This document shows, piece by piece, positions 26,944 to 35,412 of a DNA stretch of 64,000 nucleotides. Each line of letters starts with the position of its first letter. The first letter of the stretch is position 1. The notes beneath the pieces are model-generated. The model worked only from the letters and a program-made list of their open reading frames with translations, did not search any database and had not been told where the DNA came from. The position numbers were made by a program, and so were the translations under genes. Source of the DNA: Candidatus Acididesulfobacter guangdongensis (GTDB lineage Bacteria > SZUA-79 > Acidulodesulfobacterales > Acidulodesulfobacteraceae); NCBI GenBank assembly GCA_004195045.1, contig SGBC01000001.1, positions 744,001-808,000 on the forward strand, written 5' to 3'.

Positions 26944-27243
26944 ATGAGTATTATGGACGGTTTTAGCGGAAATATTGAAGAATATATAGTAGCTCCGAGA
27001 AAATCAGGTTCAAAATGGGTACCGCATTTTTTAGTAGCTTTTGACCAGGAAAGCTGCATTTCATGCGGCAGATGCATCAAAGTGTGTCCCGGAGGAGTTT
27101 ACGTCTTTGAAGATGAAGGCGATAAGATGGTGGTTAGAATTGAAAATATGGATGATTGTCTCGGAGATATGTCATGCGAAAAGGTCTGCCCGAAGAACAA
27201 GACGATGCATCTGCATAAATTTGAACCGCTGCAAAAACAGTAA
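26944..27243 (+). CDS. Nif-associated 4Fe-4S ferredoxin (FdxB-like)
   Basis: A 99-residue ferredoxin of the nif-specific ferredoxin III type, recognised by WVPHFLVAFDQESCISCGRC. The first cluster motif CISCGRCIKVCP is complete. The second reads CLGDMSCEKVCP, with Asp where the second Cys of CxxCxxCxxxCP should be. That site may bind a [3Fe-4S] or an Asp-ligated [4Fe-4S] cluster, as known for some ferredoxins. It sits between the methyltransferase and nifD, and a role as electron donor for nitrogenase or for NifB is likely. A good ribosome site (AGGAG) precedes the ATG. Confidence 0.9.
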   Translation: MSIMDGFSGNIEEYIVAPRKSGSKWVPHFLVAFDQESCISCGRCIKVCPGGVYVFEDEGDKMVVRIENMDDCLGDMSCEKVCPKNKTMHLHKFEPLQKQ

Positions 27244-27326
27244 ATTGTGAACTGTAAAACGATGCTATGTTAATTTAGTTAACTTTAACTGCATATAAGC
27301 AAGCATAAATCTATGGAGGAATTAAA

Positions 27327-28763
27327 ATGGCTATTAATATTAAAGAAAGCGAAGAGATAGTTGAAGATGTGCTGAACATCTATCCAGAAAAACCGAGAAA
27401 AAACAGGCAGGAGCATATAGGCGTCAACAAAAAAGATGCCTGCGGGTCTTGCATAGCTAAATCTAATTTGAAATCTCTGCCGGGCGTCATGACTCCCAGA
27501 GGCTGCGCATATGCCGGTTCTAAAGGTGTTGTGTGGGGTCCTGTAAAAGATGTTATTAATATCAGCCACGGTCCTATAGGATGCGGGCATTACAGCTGGG
27601 GAACAAGAAGGAATTTAGCCAATGGAGTACCGGGCGTGGAAAATTTTATGCCTTTTCAGTTTACTACGGATTTCAGGGAGCGCGATATTGTTTTTGGCGG
27701 CGATAAAAAATTAGAACAGGCGATACATGAATTAAAAGGACTTTTTCCAACTACCAAAGGATTTGTTGTGGAATCGGAATGTCCCATAGGTCTTATAGGC
27801 GATGATATTGAGGCTGTAGCTAAAAAGACGTCCGCTGATTTAAACACAACGGTAATTCCTGTAAGATGCGAGGGTTTCAGAGGCGTCAGCCAATCTTTAG
27901 GACATCATATCGCCAATGATTCAATAAGGGATTATGTTGTCGGTACTGGCAAATTAGACGACAGTCAGAAAACTAAGTATGATGTTGCAATTTTAGGCGA
28001 TTATAATATAGGAGGAGACGTCTGGGCTTCAATGAAGGTTATTACAGAAATGGGTTTGAATGTAATTGCCCACTGGAGCGGCGACGGGTCAATCGAAGAG
28101 ATGAGAATTACGCACGAAGTTAATTATATACTTCTTCATTGTTATCGTTCGATGAATTATATTTCAAATTATTATAATGAGAAATACGGGATTCCGTGGA
28201 TTGAATACAATTTCTTCGGTCCCACGAAAATAAAGGAAAGCATCAGAAAAATAGCCGCTTTATTTGACGAACATATACAGGAGCAGTCAGAAAAAGTAAT
28301 TGAAAAGTACGAACCCAAAATGCAGGCGGTTATAGACAAATATAGACCGAGATTGGAAGGCAAAAAAGTCATGATACTTGTTGGAGGACTTAGACCGAGG
28401 CATATAGTCGGAGCGTATGAAGACCTAGGAATGCAGGTTGTTACCGCTGCTTATGAGTTTGCACATAGCGATGATTATGAAAGAACGACCAAAGAATTAG
28501 AAGACGGGGCTATTGTGGCAGATGATTTAAACGAACATGAGTTTATCGAACTTGCGCACAGATTAAAACCGGATTTAGTTGCATCGGGGATAAAAGAAAA
28601 ATATGTTTTTCAGAAAATGGGCATACCTTTCAGACAGATGCATTCATGGGATTATTCCGGTCCTTATCACGGATATGACGGCTTTGAAATATTTGCAAAA
28701 GATATGGACCTTGCAATTAACAGCCCGTCATGGAAATTTGTAAAACCGACATGGAAAAAATAA
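27327..28763 (+). CDS. nifD: Nitrogenase MoFe protein alpha chain NifD
   Basis: A 478-residue alpha subunit. P-cluster cysteines lie in [19 protein letters not shown] and [12 protein letters not shown]. The FeMo-cofactor ligands are the Cys in [10 protein letters not shown] and the His in [11 protein letters not shown], both present, so a molybdenum-type active site is expected. [13 protein letters not shown] contains the conserved loop near homocitrate. A strong ribosome site (GGAGG) precedes the ATG. It is placed after nifH, nifB, a methyltransferase and a ferredoxin, not directly behind nifH. Confidence 0.97.
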   Translation: MAINIKESEEIVEDVLNIYPEKPRKNRQEHIGVNKKDACGSCIAKSNLKSLPGVMTPRGCAYAGSKGVVWGPVKDVINISHGPIGCGHYSWGTRRNLANGVPGVENFMPFQFTTDFRERDIVFGGDKKLEQAIHELKGLFPTTKGFVVESECPIGLIGDDIEAVAKKTSADLNTTVIPVRCEGFRGVSQSLGHHIANDSIRDYVVGTGKLDDSQKTKYDVAILGDYNIGGDVWASMKVITEMGLNVIAHWSGDGSIEEMRITHEVNYILLHCYRSMNYISNYYNEKYGIPWIEYNFFGPTKIKESIRKIAALFDEHIQEQSEKVIEKYEPKMQAVIDKYRPRLEGKKVMILVGGLRPRHIVGAYEDLGMQVVTAAYEFAHSDDYERTTKELEDGAIVADDLNEHEFIELAHRLKPDLVASGIKEKYVFQKMGIPFRQMHSWDYSGPYHGYDGFEIFAKDMDLAINSPSWKFVKPTWKK

Positions 28764-28910
28764 AGAAATAAACGGTAATAATATCCGTATGTTAACTTAT
28801 ATATAATTGATATTCAATCAATAGTAGACAGCATCTCGGTTTGCAAATTTTGAGAAATATTTTGCAGTTACAGTAAGTAATTATAAGAAGTTGTATATTA
28901 TTTGCGGCGG

Positions 28911-28924
28911 TAATGCCGGCATTA
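28911..28924. repeat. 14-bp perfect palindrome between nifD and nifK
   Basis: TAATGCCGGCATTA stands out by GC content in a 198-bp AT-rich spacer. It may be a small hairpin tuning nifD/nifK mRNA or a protein site. Nothing else is recognised in the spacer. Confidence 0.4.
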
Positions 28925-28961
28925 TTTATAAATACAAATAAAATTTGAGGAGGCTATTCAA

Positions 28962-30389
28962 ATGGCTAAGATGACTAAAGAAGAAGTCCGGCAAACTAAA
29001 GACTGGATGAAAACCGAGGAATATAAAGAATTAAATTTTAAAAGAAAATCTATTGTAATTAATCCTGAAAGAGCTTGCCAGCCTCTCGGAGCCGTTCTAT
29101 GTTCCGCAGGATTTGAAGGAACTATGCCATTTGTCCACGGTTCGCACGGCTGCGTTGCTTATTATAGAAATAATTTATCAAGACACTTCAGAGAACCGAT
29201 TGCGGCGGTTTCTACCTCTCTTACGGAAGACGGAGCAGTGTTCGGGGGACAGGCAAACGGGTTTGAAGGTTTTAAAAATTGTTTGAATCTTTATAAACCA
29301 AAAATGTTTGCAATATCTACAACCTGTATGACGGAGGTTATAGGCGATGATTTGGGGGCGATAGTAAATAATGCCAGAGCAAAAGGATTTTTGCCTGAAG
29401 ATGTGCCTGCGCCTTATGCGAACACTCCGAGTTTTGTCGGTTCCCATATAGACGGTTACGATAATATGCTTGCTGCAATTATAGATACGTTAGGGGTTAA
29501 AAGCGAATCCGTTTCAGACGCCATAAATATAATACCCGGTTTTGATACGACTACCGGCAATATTAATGAAATAAAAAGACTTTTAACAATCATGAAGGTA
29601 CCGTACCTTGTTATTGCGGATTACTCTAATACGCTGGATTCTCCGCTGAACGGCGAATATAAGCTATACAATGAGGGCGCAACTACCTTAGAAGATACAA
29701 AAAATTGCGTTAATAACAAAGCGACTATTGCGCTTCAGAAATTCAGCACCAAAAAGACGATTGCTTTATTAGCGGATAAGTTTAAACAGGAAGCAAAAGC
29801 AGTTAAAAGTCCGGTTGGAATAAAATTTACAGATGAATTTCTTATGGCCGTTTCTGAAATTACCGGAAAAGAAATTCCAAAAGAAATTGAAGATGAAAGA
29901 GGCAGAGCGGTTGACTCAATGACGGATGCGCAGCAGTATATTCACGGCAAAAAATTTGCAATATTCGGCGACCCTGATATATTAACGGGGCTGACAAGCT
30001 ATTTGCTGGAAATGGGCGGCATTCCTAAATATGTGCTGTGTTCTAACGGTAATGAAGAATTCAAAAATGATGTTGAAGCATTGCTGAAAGAATACGGATG
30101 CGATGAAGGGGAGGTCTATATAGATAAAGACCTGTGGCACCTGCACTCTCTTGTAATGACCGGACCTGTCGATATGCTTATAGGACCGAGCCACGGAAAA
30201 TTTGTAGCAAGAGAAGCCGGCGTTCCTCATATCAGATTAGGATATCCTATTTTTGACAGGGTCAATATCCACCGTTATCCCTTTTACGCCTATTCAGGAG
30301 TAATTAATTTAACGACATGGATAGTAAATAAATTCATTGAGATTGTAGATGAAACATCTGATGATGCTCATTTTGAGCTTTTAAGATGA
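28962..30389 (+). CDS. nifK: Nitrogenase MoFe protein beta chain NifK
   Basis: A 475-residue beta subunit. The P-cluster cysteines appear in NPERACQPLGAVL, HGSHGCVAYYRN and STTCMTEVIGDD. At 475 residues it is shorter than the ~520-residue proteobacterial form and lacks the long N-terminal extension, as in clostridial-type enzymes. RHFREPIAAVSTSLTEDGAVFGG is a strongly conserved beta-chain segment. A ribosome site (GAGGAGG) precedes the ATG. It pairs with NifD in the alpha2beta2 tetramer. Confidence 0.97.
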   Translation: MAKMTKEEVRQTKDWMKTEEYKELNFKRKSIVINPERACQPLGAVLCSAGFEGTMPFVHGSHGCVAYYRNNLSRHFREPIAAVSTSLTEDGAVFGGQANGFEGFKNCLNLYKPKMFAISTTCMTEVIGDDLGAIVNNARAKGFLPEDVPAPYANTPSFVGSHIDGYDNMLAAIIDTLGVKSESVSDAINIIPGFDTTTGNINEIKRLLTIMKVPYLVIADYSNTLDSPLNGEYKLYNEGATTLEDTKNCVNNKATIALQKFSTKKTIALLADKFKQEAKAVKSPVGIKFTDEFLMAVSEITGKEIPKEIEDERGRAVDSMTDAQQYIHGKKFAIFGDPDILTGLTSYLLEMGGIPKYVLCSNGNEEFKNDVEALLKEYGCDEGEVYIDKDLWHLHSLVMTGPVDMLIGPSHGKFVAREAGVPHIRLGYPIFDRVNIHRYPFYAYSGVINLTTWIVNKFIEIVDETSDDAHFELLR

Positions 30390-30447
30390 AAAATCTATAA
30401 AATAAAATTTATACAGTATAAAACTATAAAAAAAGGAGGCGATTAAA

Positions 30448-31800
30448 ATGCAGCTTAAGGTTAAAGAAGAGTTGTTTGATGAGCCTACATGCGAGCATAA
30501 TATACAGAAGAAAGAAAAAAAAGCATGCAAAACAGCTGTACCCGGTTCTTCAACCGGAGGATGCGCTCTTGACGGAGCTTATATCGTGCTCAGCCCGATA
30601 CGCGATGCTCTTCATGTTGTTCATGGGCCGATTAATTGCCTCGGCAACAGCTATAATCAGAGAACATCGGAATCAAAGGGCAATGAAACCTTTTATATGT
30701 ATGGAATGACTTCTTCGATTAATGAAAATGACCTGATTTTCGGTTCTGAAGATAAATTAAAAAAAGGAATCGTTTATGCGGTAAACAAGTTCAATCCGAA
30801 AGGTGTTTTTATCTATAATACCTGCGTACCTGCATTGACAGGGGAAGACATAGGAGGCGTCGCAAGAGAATTAACCGAAAAACTTAATATACCGGTAGTT
30901 CCTGTGCAAAGTCAGGGCTTTTCGGGCGGTAAAAATCTTGGAAATAAGATTGCCGGAGATGCGCTCTTTGAATATGTTATAGGGAAAAAAGAACCAAATA
31001 TTGATATTTTAACCGATTATAATATTAATTTAATAGGCGAATACAACATAAAAGGCGAATTGTTTTTAATTAAAAAAGCGCTTAGCGACAACGGCATTAA
31101 TTTACTTTCAAATATAACAGGCAATGCAACTATGGAAGAAATAATGTATTCGCATAAAGCAGGGCTAAATGTCGTTGTATGCTCTAAAGCTTTAGTATAT
31201 TTAGCAAGAAAAATGGAAGAAAAATATGGAATACCTTTTATAGAAGAATCATTTTTCGGATTGTCTTCGACGAATAATGCAATGCTGCATATAGCAGAAA
31301 GTTTTAAAGATGCTAAACTAATAGAAAAGGTTAAAAAAAATATTGAGTCAAAGACTAAAATAATACGGAAAGAGATTGAACCGTATAAAAAATTTTTAAC
31401 CGGCAAAAGAGTTCTTTTATATACAGGCGGTGTTAAAAGCTGGTCTTTAATCTCCGCATTAAATGACCTTGGCATGAAAGTTATAGCGACGGGGGTTAAA
31501 AAAAGTACGGAAGAAGATAAAAACAGAATCAAGGAATTTGACGCAAACGGAAATATTATAATGTTAGATAACGGAAACCCAGTTAATCTGATAAAAATGA
31601 TAAAAGACGAGCAAGCTGATATTCTGCTTGCAGGCGGAAGAAATCAATATACGGCTATAAAATCTTTAATACCGTTTTTAGATGTTAATCAAGAGAGAAG
31701 CAATTCTTATACTTCTTACGAAGGCATAGTTCATCTCGGAAGGCAGATTTATCTTGAATTAAACAGTCCGGTTTATGACGTTATCAGAAAAGCAAATTAA
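30448..31800 (+). CDS. nifE: FeMo-cofactor scaffold protein NifE
   Basis: A 450-residue paralogue of NifD. It has cysteines in STGGCALDGAY, GPINCLGNSYN and NTCVPALTGEDI that serve the NifEN [4Fe-4S] cluster. Near the C-terminus LLAGGRNQYTAIKSLIPFLD and NQERSNSYTSYEG are characteristic of NifE and replace the cofactor-ligand segment of NifD. NifEN is the scaffold where the NifB product is matured with Mo and homocitrate. Strong ribosome site AGGAGGC, 59 bp after nifK. Confidence 0.95.
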   Translation: MQLKVKEELFDEPTCEHNIQKKEKKACKTAVPGSSTGGCALDGAYIVLSPIRDALHVVHGPINCLGNSYNQRTSESKGNETFYMYGMTSSINENDLIFGSEDKLKKGIVYAVNKFNPKGVFIYNTCVPALTGEDIGGVARELTEKLNIPVVPVQSQGFSGGKNLGNKIAGDALFEYVIGKKEPNIDILTDYNINLIGEYNIKGELFLIKKALSDNGINLLSNITGNATMEEIMYSHKAGLNVVVCSKALVYLARKMEEKYGIPFIEESFFGLSSTNNAMLHIAESFKDAKLIEKVKKNIESKTKIIRKEIEPYKKFLTGKRVLLYTGGVKSWSLISALNDLGMKVIATGVKKSTEEDKNRIKEFDANGNIIMLDNGNPVNLIKMIKDEQADILLAGGRNQYTAIKSLIPFLDVNQERSNSYTSYEGIVHLGRQIYLELNSPVYDVIRKAN

Positions 31801-31853
31801 AGTTAAGCTCCGCTAAACAAGAAGTTAGCTTATTTTAATAGGAACAAAATATC

Positions 31854-33287
31854 ATGGAAAATATAAAAAACATTGAGATAAATCCTTTAAAAACAAGTTC
31901 ATCGCTCGGGGCGGTCATTGTTTTCCTCGGTATTAAAAATGCCGTTGTTCTCATGCATGGGTCTCAGGGATGCGCCAGCTTTGACAAGGTTACTTTGACA
32001 AAACATTATAGAGAAAATATACCTGTTTATACGACTGCCTTAAATGAACTTGGAGCAATTTTAGGAGGAAGCAGCTATTTAAAAGCCGGGGTTAAGAATA
32101 TCGCCGATAAAATTAACCCCGCTTTTATAGGTATTACATCTACAGGTTTAAGCGAAGTAAACGGCGAGGATATTCATGCGACTTTTAACGAGTTAAAAAA
32201 AGAATTAAAAGAAAGCGGAGATTATGACAATTTAAGTCTGGCTTATGTCAGCACTCCGGATTACGACGGAAATTTTGAAGAGGGATACAAAAATGCCATT
32301 CTTTCATTATTGCAGACATTTTGTATAGACGACAGGGAAAATTTGGCAGGTGCTTATAACAATGAAACGATTGATAAAAATAATATAAGAAATATTAGCG
32401 ATTATAAAAATAACGATAAAAATAAAGATAACGGCGCTAAGGATAAGGATATTAAAAATATACGCGCTAATGTGTTTTGTCCGTTTTCTTTTACTGCTAT
32501 GGATTTCTTAGAGCTGAGAGACTTATTGGAAGATTTCGGCATAACGCCTGTTATGATACCTGATTTGGGAACTTCGATGGACGGACATCTTGATGAAAAC
32601 GGCTATTTGCAGACGACATCCGGCGGAACTGATATTGAAGATTTAAAAAAAGCAGGTTTAAATAATTTAAATATAATTATAGGCAGCAGTTTAAAAAGTT
32701 TAATTGCACCCGTCAAAAAAATTACCGGATTAAATACTTATTATTTTTCCAATGTCAGCGGATTAAAAAATACGGATTTATTTTTTAAATTTCTTGAAGA
32801 AATATCTTTGAGAAAGACTCCTGAAAGATATAAAAGACAGAAAAGACAATTAATGGATGCATATTTAGATACGCATTTTTACTTTTTAGGCAAAAATATT
32901 GCAATAGCAGAGGGAATTGATATATTAGATTCATTTTCTGAAGTACTGAGCGAAGTCGGAGCGAATATTAAAATAGGAGTAACAACATCAAAAGCTTATG
33001 AAAATTTAAAAAACAGATTTGAAATTTTAACAGAAGGCGATATTGATTTATTTGGCGAACTTATTGAAAATGATGGCAACGGTATAGACCTTGTAATTTC
33101 AAACTCTAATGCCGGATACACTGCTGAAAAAATAGGCGTGCCTATTTTAAAAGCCGGTTTCCCTCTAATAGACCGGATAGGGCATAATTTTAAACATTAT
33201 ATACTGTATAAGGGCAGCGCTAATCTGGTATATGAAGCTGCGAATCTGTTAATGTCTGTTAATGAAAAACTCATGGAGGAGGTATAA
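31854..33287 (+). CDS. nifN: FeMo-cofactor scaffold protein NifN
   Basis: A 477-residue NifK paralogue. The single N-terminal cluster cysteine is in MHGSQGCASFDKV, as in NifN, while other P-cluster cysteines of NifK are missing. GITSTGLSEVNGEDIH and the C-terminal GVPILKAGFPLIDRIG match the family. An insertion rich in Asn, Asp and Lys (about residues 165-205) extends the middle. It ends 1 nt before the nifX start and follows nifE by 53 bp. Partner of NifE. Confidence 0.94.
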   Translation: MENIKNIEINPLKTSSSLGAVIVFLGIKNAVVLMHGSQGCASFDKVTLTKHYRENIPVYTTALNELGAILGGSSYLKAGVKNIADKINPAFIGITSTGLSEVNGEDIHATFNELKKELKESGDYDNLSLAYVSTPDYDGNFEEGYKNAILSLLQTFCIDDRENLAGAYNNETIDKNNIRNISDYKNNDKNKDNGAKDKDIKNIRANVFCPFSFTAMDFLELRDLLEDFGITPVMIPDLGTSMDGHLDENGYLQTTSGGTDIEDLKKAGLNNLNIIIGSSLKSLIAPVKKITGLNTYYFSNVSGLKNTDLFFKFLEEISLRKTPERYKRQKRQLMDAYLDTHFYFLGKNIAIAEGIDILDSFSEVLSEVGANIKIGVTTSKAYENLKNRFEILTEGDIDLFGELIENDGNGIDLVISNSNAGYTAEKIGVPILKAGFPLIDRIGHNFKHYILYKGSANLVYEAANLLMSVNEKLMEEV

Positions 33288-33288
33288 T

Positions 33289-33666
33289 ATGAAAGTAGGG
33301 TTTACGACAACCGACAATGTTTTTATCAATGACCATTTTGGATGGGCAAAAAAAATTGCAATTTATGATGTCACAGAATCAGGCTTTGATTTTATTGAAT
33401 TAAGGGAGTTTGAGGCAGAAGAAGATGAGATTGAAAAAATAGAAAAAAAAATTGCAAAATTGAGAGATTTAAAAATAATATTTGTTGAAAGTATAGGCGG
33501 TACTGCTGCTGCAAAAGTAGTCAGTTCGGGTATTCATCCGGTTAAGTCAAAACCTGATGATAAAATAGTAACCGTTCTTGAAAATTTAAAAGGAGTTTTA
33601 TCAACCAATCCGCCGCCATGGCTAAAAAAAATTATAATGAAAGATAAAATGGCAAATATTGCATAG
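33289..33666 (+). CDS. nifX: NifX-family FeMo-cofactor carrier protein
   Basis: A 125-residue protein of the dinitrogenase iron-molybdenum cofactor family. It begins MKVGFTTTDNVFINDHFGWAKK, the typical NDHFG start, and continues with the alpha/beta RNase H-like fold (IFVESIGGTAAAKVVSSGIHPV). The ATG at 33289 is chosen because GGAGGAGG lies just upstream; a longer reading overlapping nifN lacks such a site. A C-terminal tail of ~35 residues follows the core. Family members shuttle NifB-co or the NifEN-bound precursor. NifX is the best name from its position, but a NafY- or NifY-like role cannot be excluded. Confidence 0.88.
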   Translation: MKVGFTTTDNVFINDHFGWAKKIAIYDVTESGFDFIELREFEAEEDEIEKIEKKIAKLRDLKIIFVESIGGTAAAKVVSSGIHPVKSKPDDKIVTVLENLKGVLSTNPPPWLKKIIMKDKMANIA

Positions 33667-33756
33667 CTGCACAATTACTGTTTTTATTTTTAATAGGAAC
33701 ATTTAGAATACATTTTAATAATGATTTAATAACAATTTAAGAAGGAGAAGAAAATT

Positions 33757-34083
33757 ATGGAATCTATGGAAATGATTAGAGCAATAATCAGACCTGAAAA
33801 AGAGAAAGATGTTTTAAAAGGGCTTGAAGCAGGCGGTTTTATATCAGTCACCAAGATGCATGTTTTTGGAAGGGGCAAACAAAAAGGTATAAAGGTGGGG
33901 CAGGTTGTTTATGATGAACTGCCTAAACTTGAGCTTATGATGGTTGTAAGTAAAAATGATGCAGAAAAAGTATGCGACATTATACAGGAAAATGCATATA
34001 CAGGCAATATAGGCGACGGAAAAATATTCGTGGTGCCGGTCAGTCATACTTATACTGTGAGAACAGGCGCGGAGGGACTTTAA
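33757..34083 (+). CDS. nifI1: PII-like nitrogenase regulator NifI1
   Basis: A 108-residue PII signal protein. MIRAIIRPEKEKDVLKGLEAGGF is the N-terminal beta-alpha unit. The T-loop carries GRGKQKGIKVGQVVYDELPK, and GDGKIFVVPVSHTYTVRTG is the C-terminal nucleotide-binding signature. The T-loop form and the paired neighbour identify NifI1. In methanogens the NifI1-NifI2 complex binds and inhibits the MoFe protein when ammonium is present and 2-oxoglutarate low. Ribosome site AGGAG. Only 1 nt separates it from nifI2. Confidence 0.93.
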   Translation: MESMEMIRAIIRPEKEKDVLKGLEAGGFISVTKMHVFGRGKQKGIKVGQVVYDELPKLELMMVVSKNDAEKVCDIIQENAYTGNIGDGKIFVVPVSHTYTVRTGAEGL

Positions 34084-34084
34084 T

Positions 34085-34501
34085 ATGGAATCAAAATTTG
34101 AAGAAAAAGCAGTTGAGATACTGGCAGTAATTAGAAGACATAAATTTCAGGAAACGAAAGAAATGCTCGCGGATGCCGGTTATGTTCAGATGACATTCTA
34201 TTCTGTACACGGCAGAGGCAAACAGAAAGGACACGGCGGTTTAGCTAATGAGCTGGACCCGGGATTAGATGCAATAAGCAAAAATAAAAACAATATGGAA
34301 GCGGCAGATAACGATTATCATTTTTTGCCGAAAAGAATGCTTTCTATAGTAGTACCGGAAAGCGAAATGCCAAAAGCAGTAAAGATTATAATGGACATTA
34401 ATAAAACTGGATTTTACGGAGATGGAAAAATATTTGTTATACCCGTTGGATTTGTTGAAAGAATAAGAACTTCAGAAGAAGGACTGTACGCTCTGGCATA
34501 A
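34085..34501 (+). CDS. nifI2: PII-like nitrogenase regulator NifI2
   Basis: A 138-residue PII protein, longer than canonical PII because of a T-loop insertion of about 25 residues (GLANELDPGLDAISKNKNNM and following) typical of NifI2. GRGKQKGHGG and GDGKIFVIPVGFVERIRTSEEG are the PII signatures. With NifI1 it likely forms the post-translational ammonium switch of nitrogenase. Here the pair closes the operon, whereas in methanogens and clostridia nifI1/nifI2 usually lie between nifH and nifD. Confidence 0.93.
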   Translation: MESKFEEKAVEILAVIRRHKFQETKEMLADAGYVQMTFYSVHGRGKQKGHGGLANELDPGLDAISKNKNNMEAADNDYHFLPKRMLSIVVPESEMPKAVKIIMDINKTGFYGDGKIFVIPVGFVERIRTSEEGLYALA

Positions 34502-34518
34502 ATTTTAAAATTTTTAAA

Positions 34519-34598
34519 AGTTCCTTAATTCTGCATATAATTTAAATTATAATTATTTAATAATTATTTTTTCAATTCTACTTCAGTATTAAGGAACT
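34519..34598. terminator. Inverted repeat and AT-only terminator after the nif operon
   Basis: Outer arms AGTTCCTTAATTCTG (34519-34533) and CAGTATTAAGGAACT (34584-34598) are complementary with one mismatch. Inside, ATAATTATT (34549-34557) and AATAATTAT (34559-34567) form a stem followed by a T run (34568-34572), giving a rho-independent-like terminator made only of A/T. The outer palindrome could also end transcripts of the small ORF coming from the other side. Confidence 0.45.
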
Positions 34599-34603
34599 CT
34601 TAG

Positions 34604-34660
34604 TTATTTCTTTTTTGTTGACGGTTTTTTAGTTTCTTTTTTTATCGGTTTATTTGCCAT
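34604..34660 (-). CDS. 18-residue Lys-rich small protein
   Basis: The sequence MANKPIKKETKKPSTKKK is preceded by one of the best ribosome sites in the window (GGAGGAGGTGA, about 8 nt before the ATG). Ten of its 18 residues are Lys. It lies about 130 bp downstream of the FmdB-like gene on the same strand and is followed by the inverted repeat at 34519-34598. No family is recognised. A nucleic-acid-binding or ribosome-associated micro-protein is possible. The strong translation signal is the main evidence. Confidence 0.45.
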   Translation of the reverse strand: MANKPIKKETKKPSTKKK

Positions 34661-34790
34661 AATTAAACTCACCTCCTCCATTTTTTAAACGCTGTACGAT
34701 GTATTTTTTAATATCGGTATTACGTTATATATAAAACATTATATTATATATAAAATAATAAATGATAGTATTAAATTATTTGATTTAATT

Positions 34791-35111
34791 TTATTTTTTT
34801 GTGGAATCCGAAGTGCAAGACCCGCCCGTTCCGCAGGAACATGACGGAGCTGCCGCCGTTGAAACTGCTGCGTCGCTTTTCTCTGTGCTGTGATGATGAG
34901 CGGCTGCAGGCGACGATGACGATGGTTTGCTTCCGCTTCCATAGTCGGTTTTATACCATCCTGACCCTTTTAGAACAAAACTAGAATTTGAAATTAATTT
35001 TTCAAGTTTTCCTCCGCATTTAGAGCATACTTCCAACGGTTTTTCGTTTATTTTTTGGATTACTTCCGTTGTATCCCCGCATTTAGTGCATTTATATTCT
35101 CTTATAGGCAT
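34791..35111 (-). CDS. FmdB-family zinc-ribbon protein
   Basis: A 106-residue protein starting [20 protein letters not shown], the characteristic FmdB/CxxC_CxxC_SSSS start, with a second CxxC ([13 protein letters not shown]) completing the zinc ribbon. GSGWYKTDY is also conserved in the family. The C-terminal half is a Ser/Ala/His/Cys-rich tail ([14 protein letters not shown]) of unclear role that might bind metals. A strong ribosome site (CGGAGG) precedes the ATG. Function is not firmly known; FmdB was first linked to regulation of amidase genes. Confidence 0.88.
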   Translation of the reverse strand: MPIREYKCTKCGDTTEVIQKINEKPLEVCSKCGGKLEKLISNSSFVLKGSGWYKTDYGSGSKPSSSSPAAAHHHSTEKSDAAVSTAAAPSCSCGTGGSCTSDSTKK

Positions 35112-35412
35112 ATTAAAACCTCCGTTGATATATTTTTATATAACATATAAATTGTATTATATCTGACTATTATATCATAATTAAATTAAAAATAAAATAT
35201 TTAAGGCATCGTAATGTATTTAAAAAAATTTAAAAATATCTTATAATACTTGTTGCGTTTATATTATAATATGGATATTCTATTTACCTTATAATTAAAA
35301 TAATCATAGTGCGGATAAAATATAGCTATAAAGAAAGATACAAAGATATTAAAAAAAGATATTAAAAAAATACACGAAAGAGATATCAAGATAAAAATTG
35401 AGGCATATTTAT

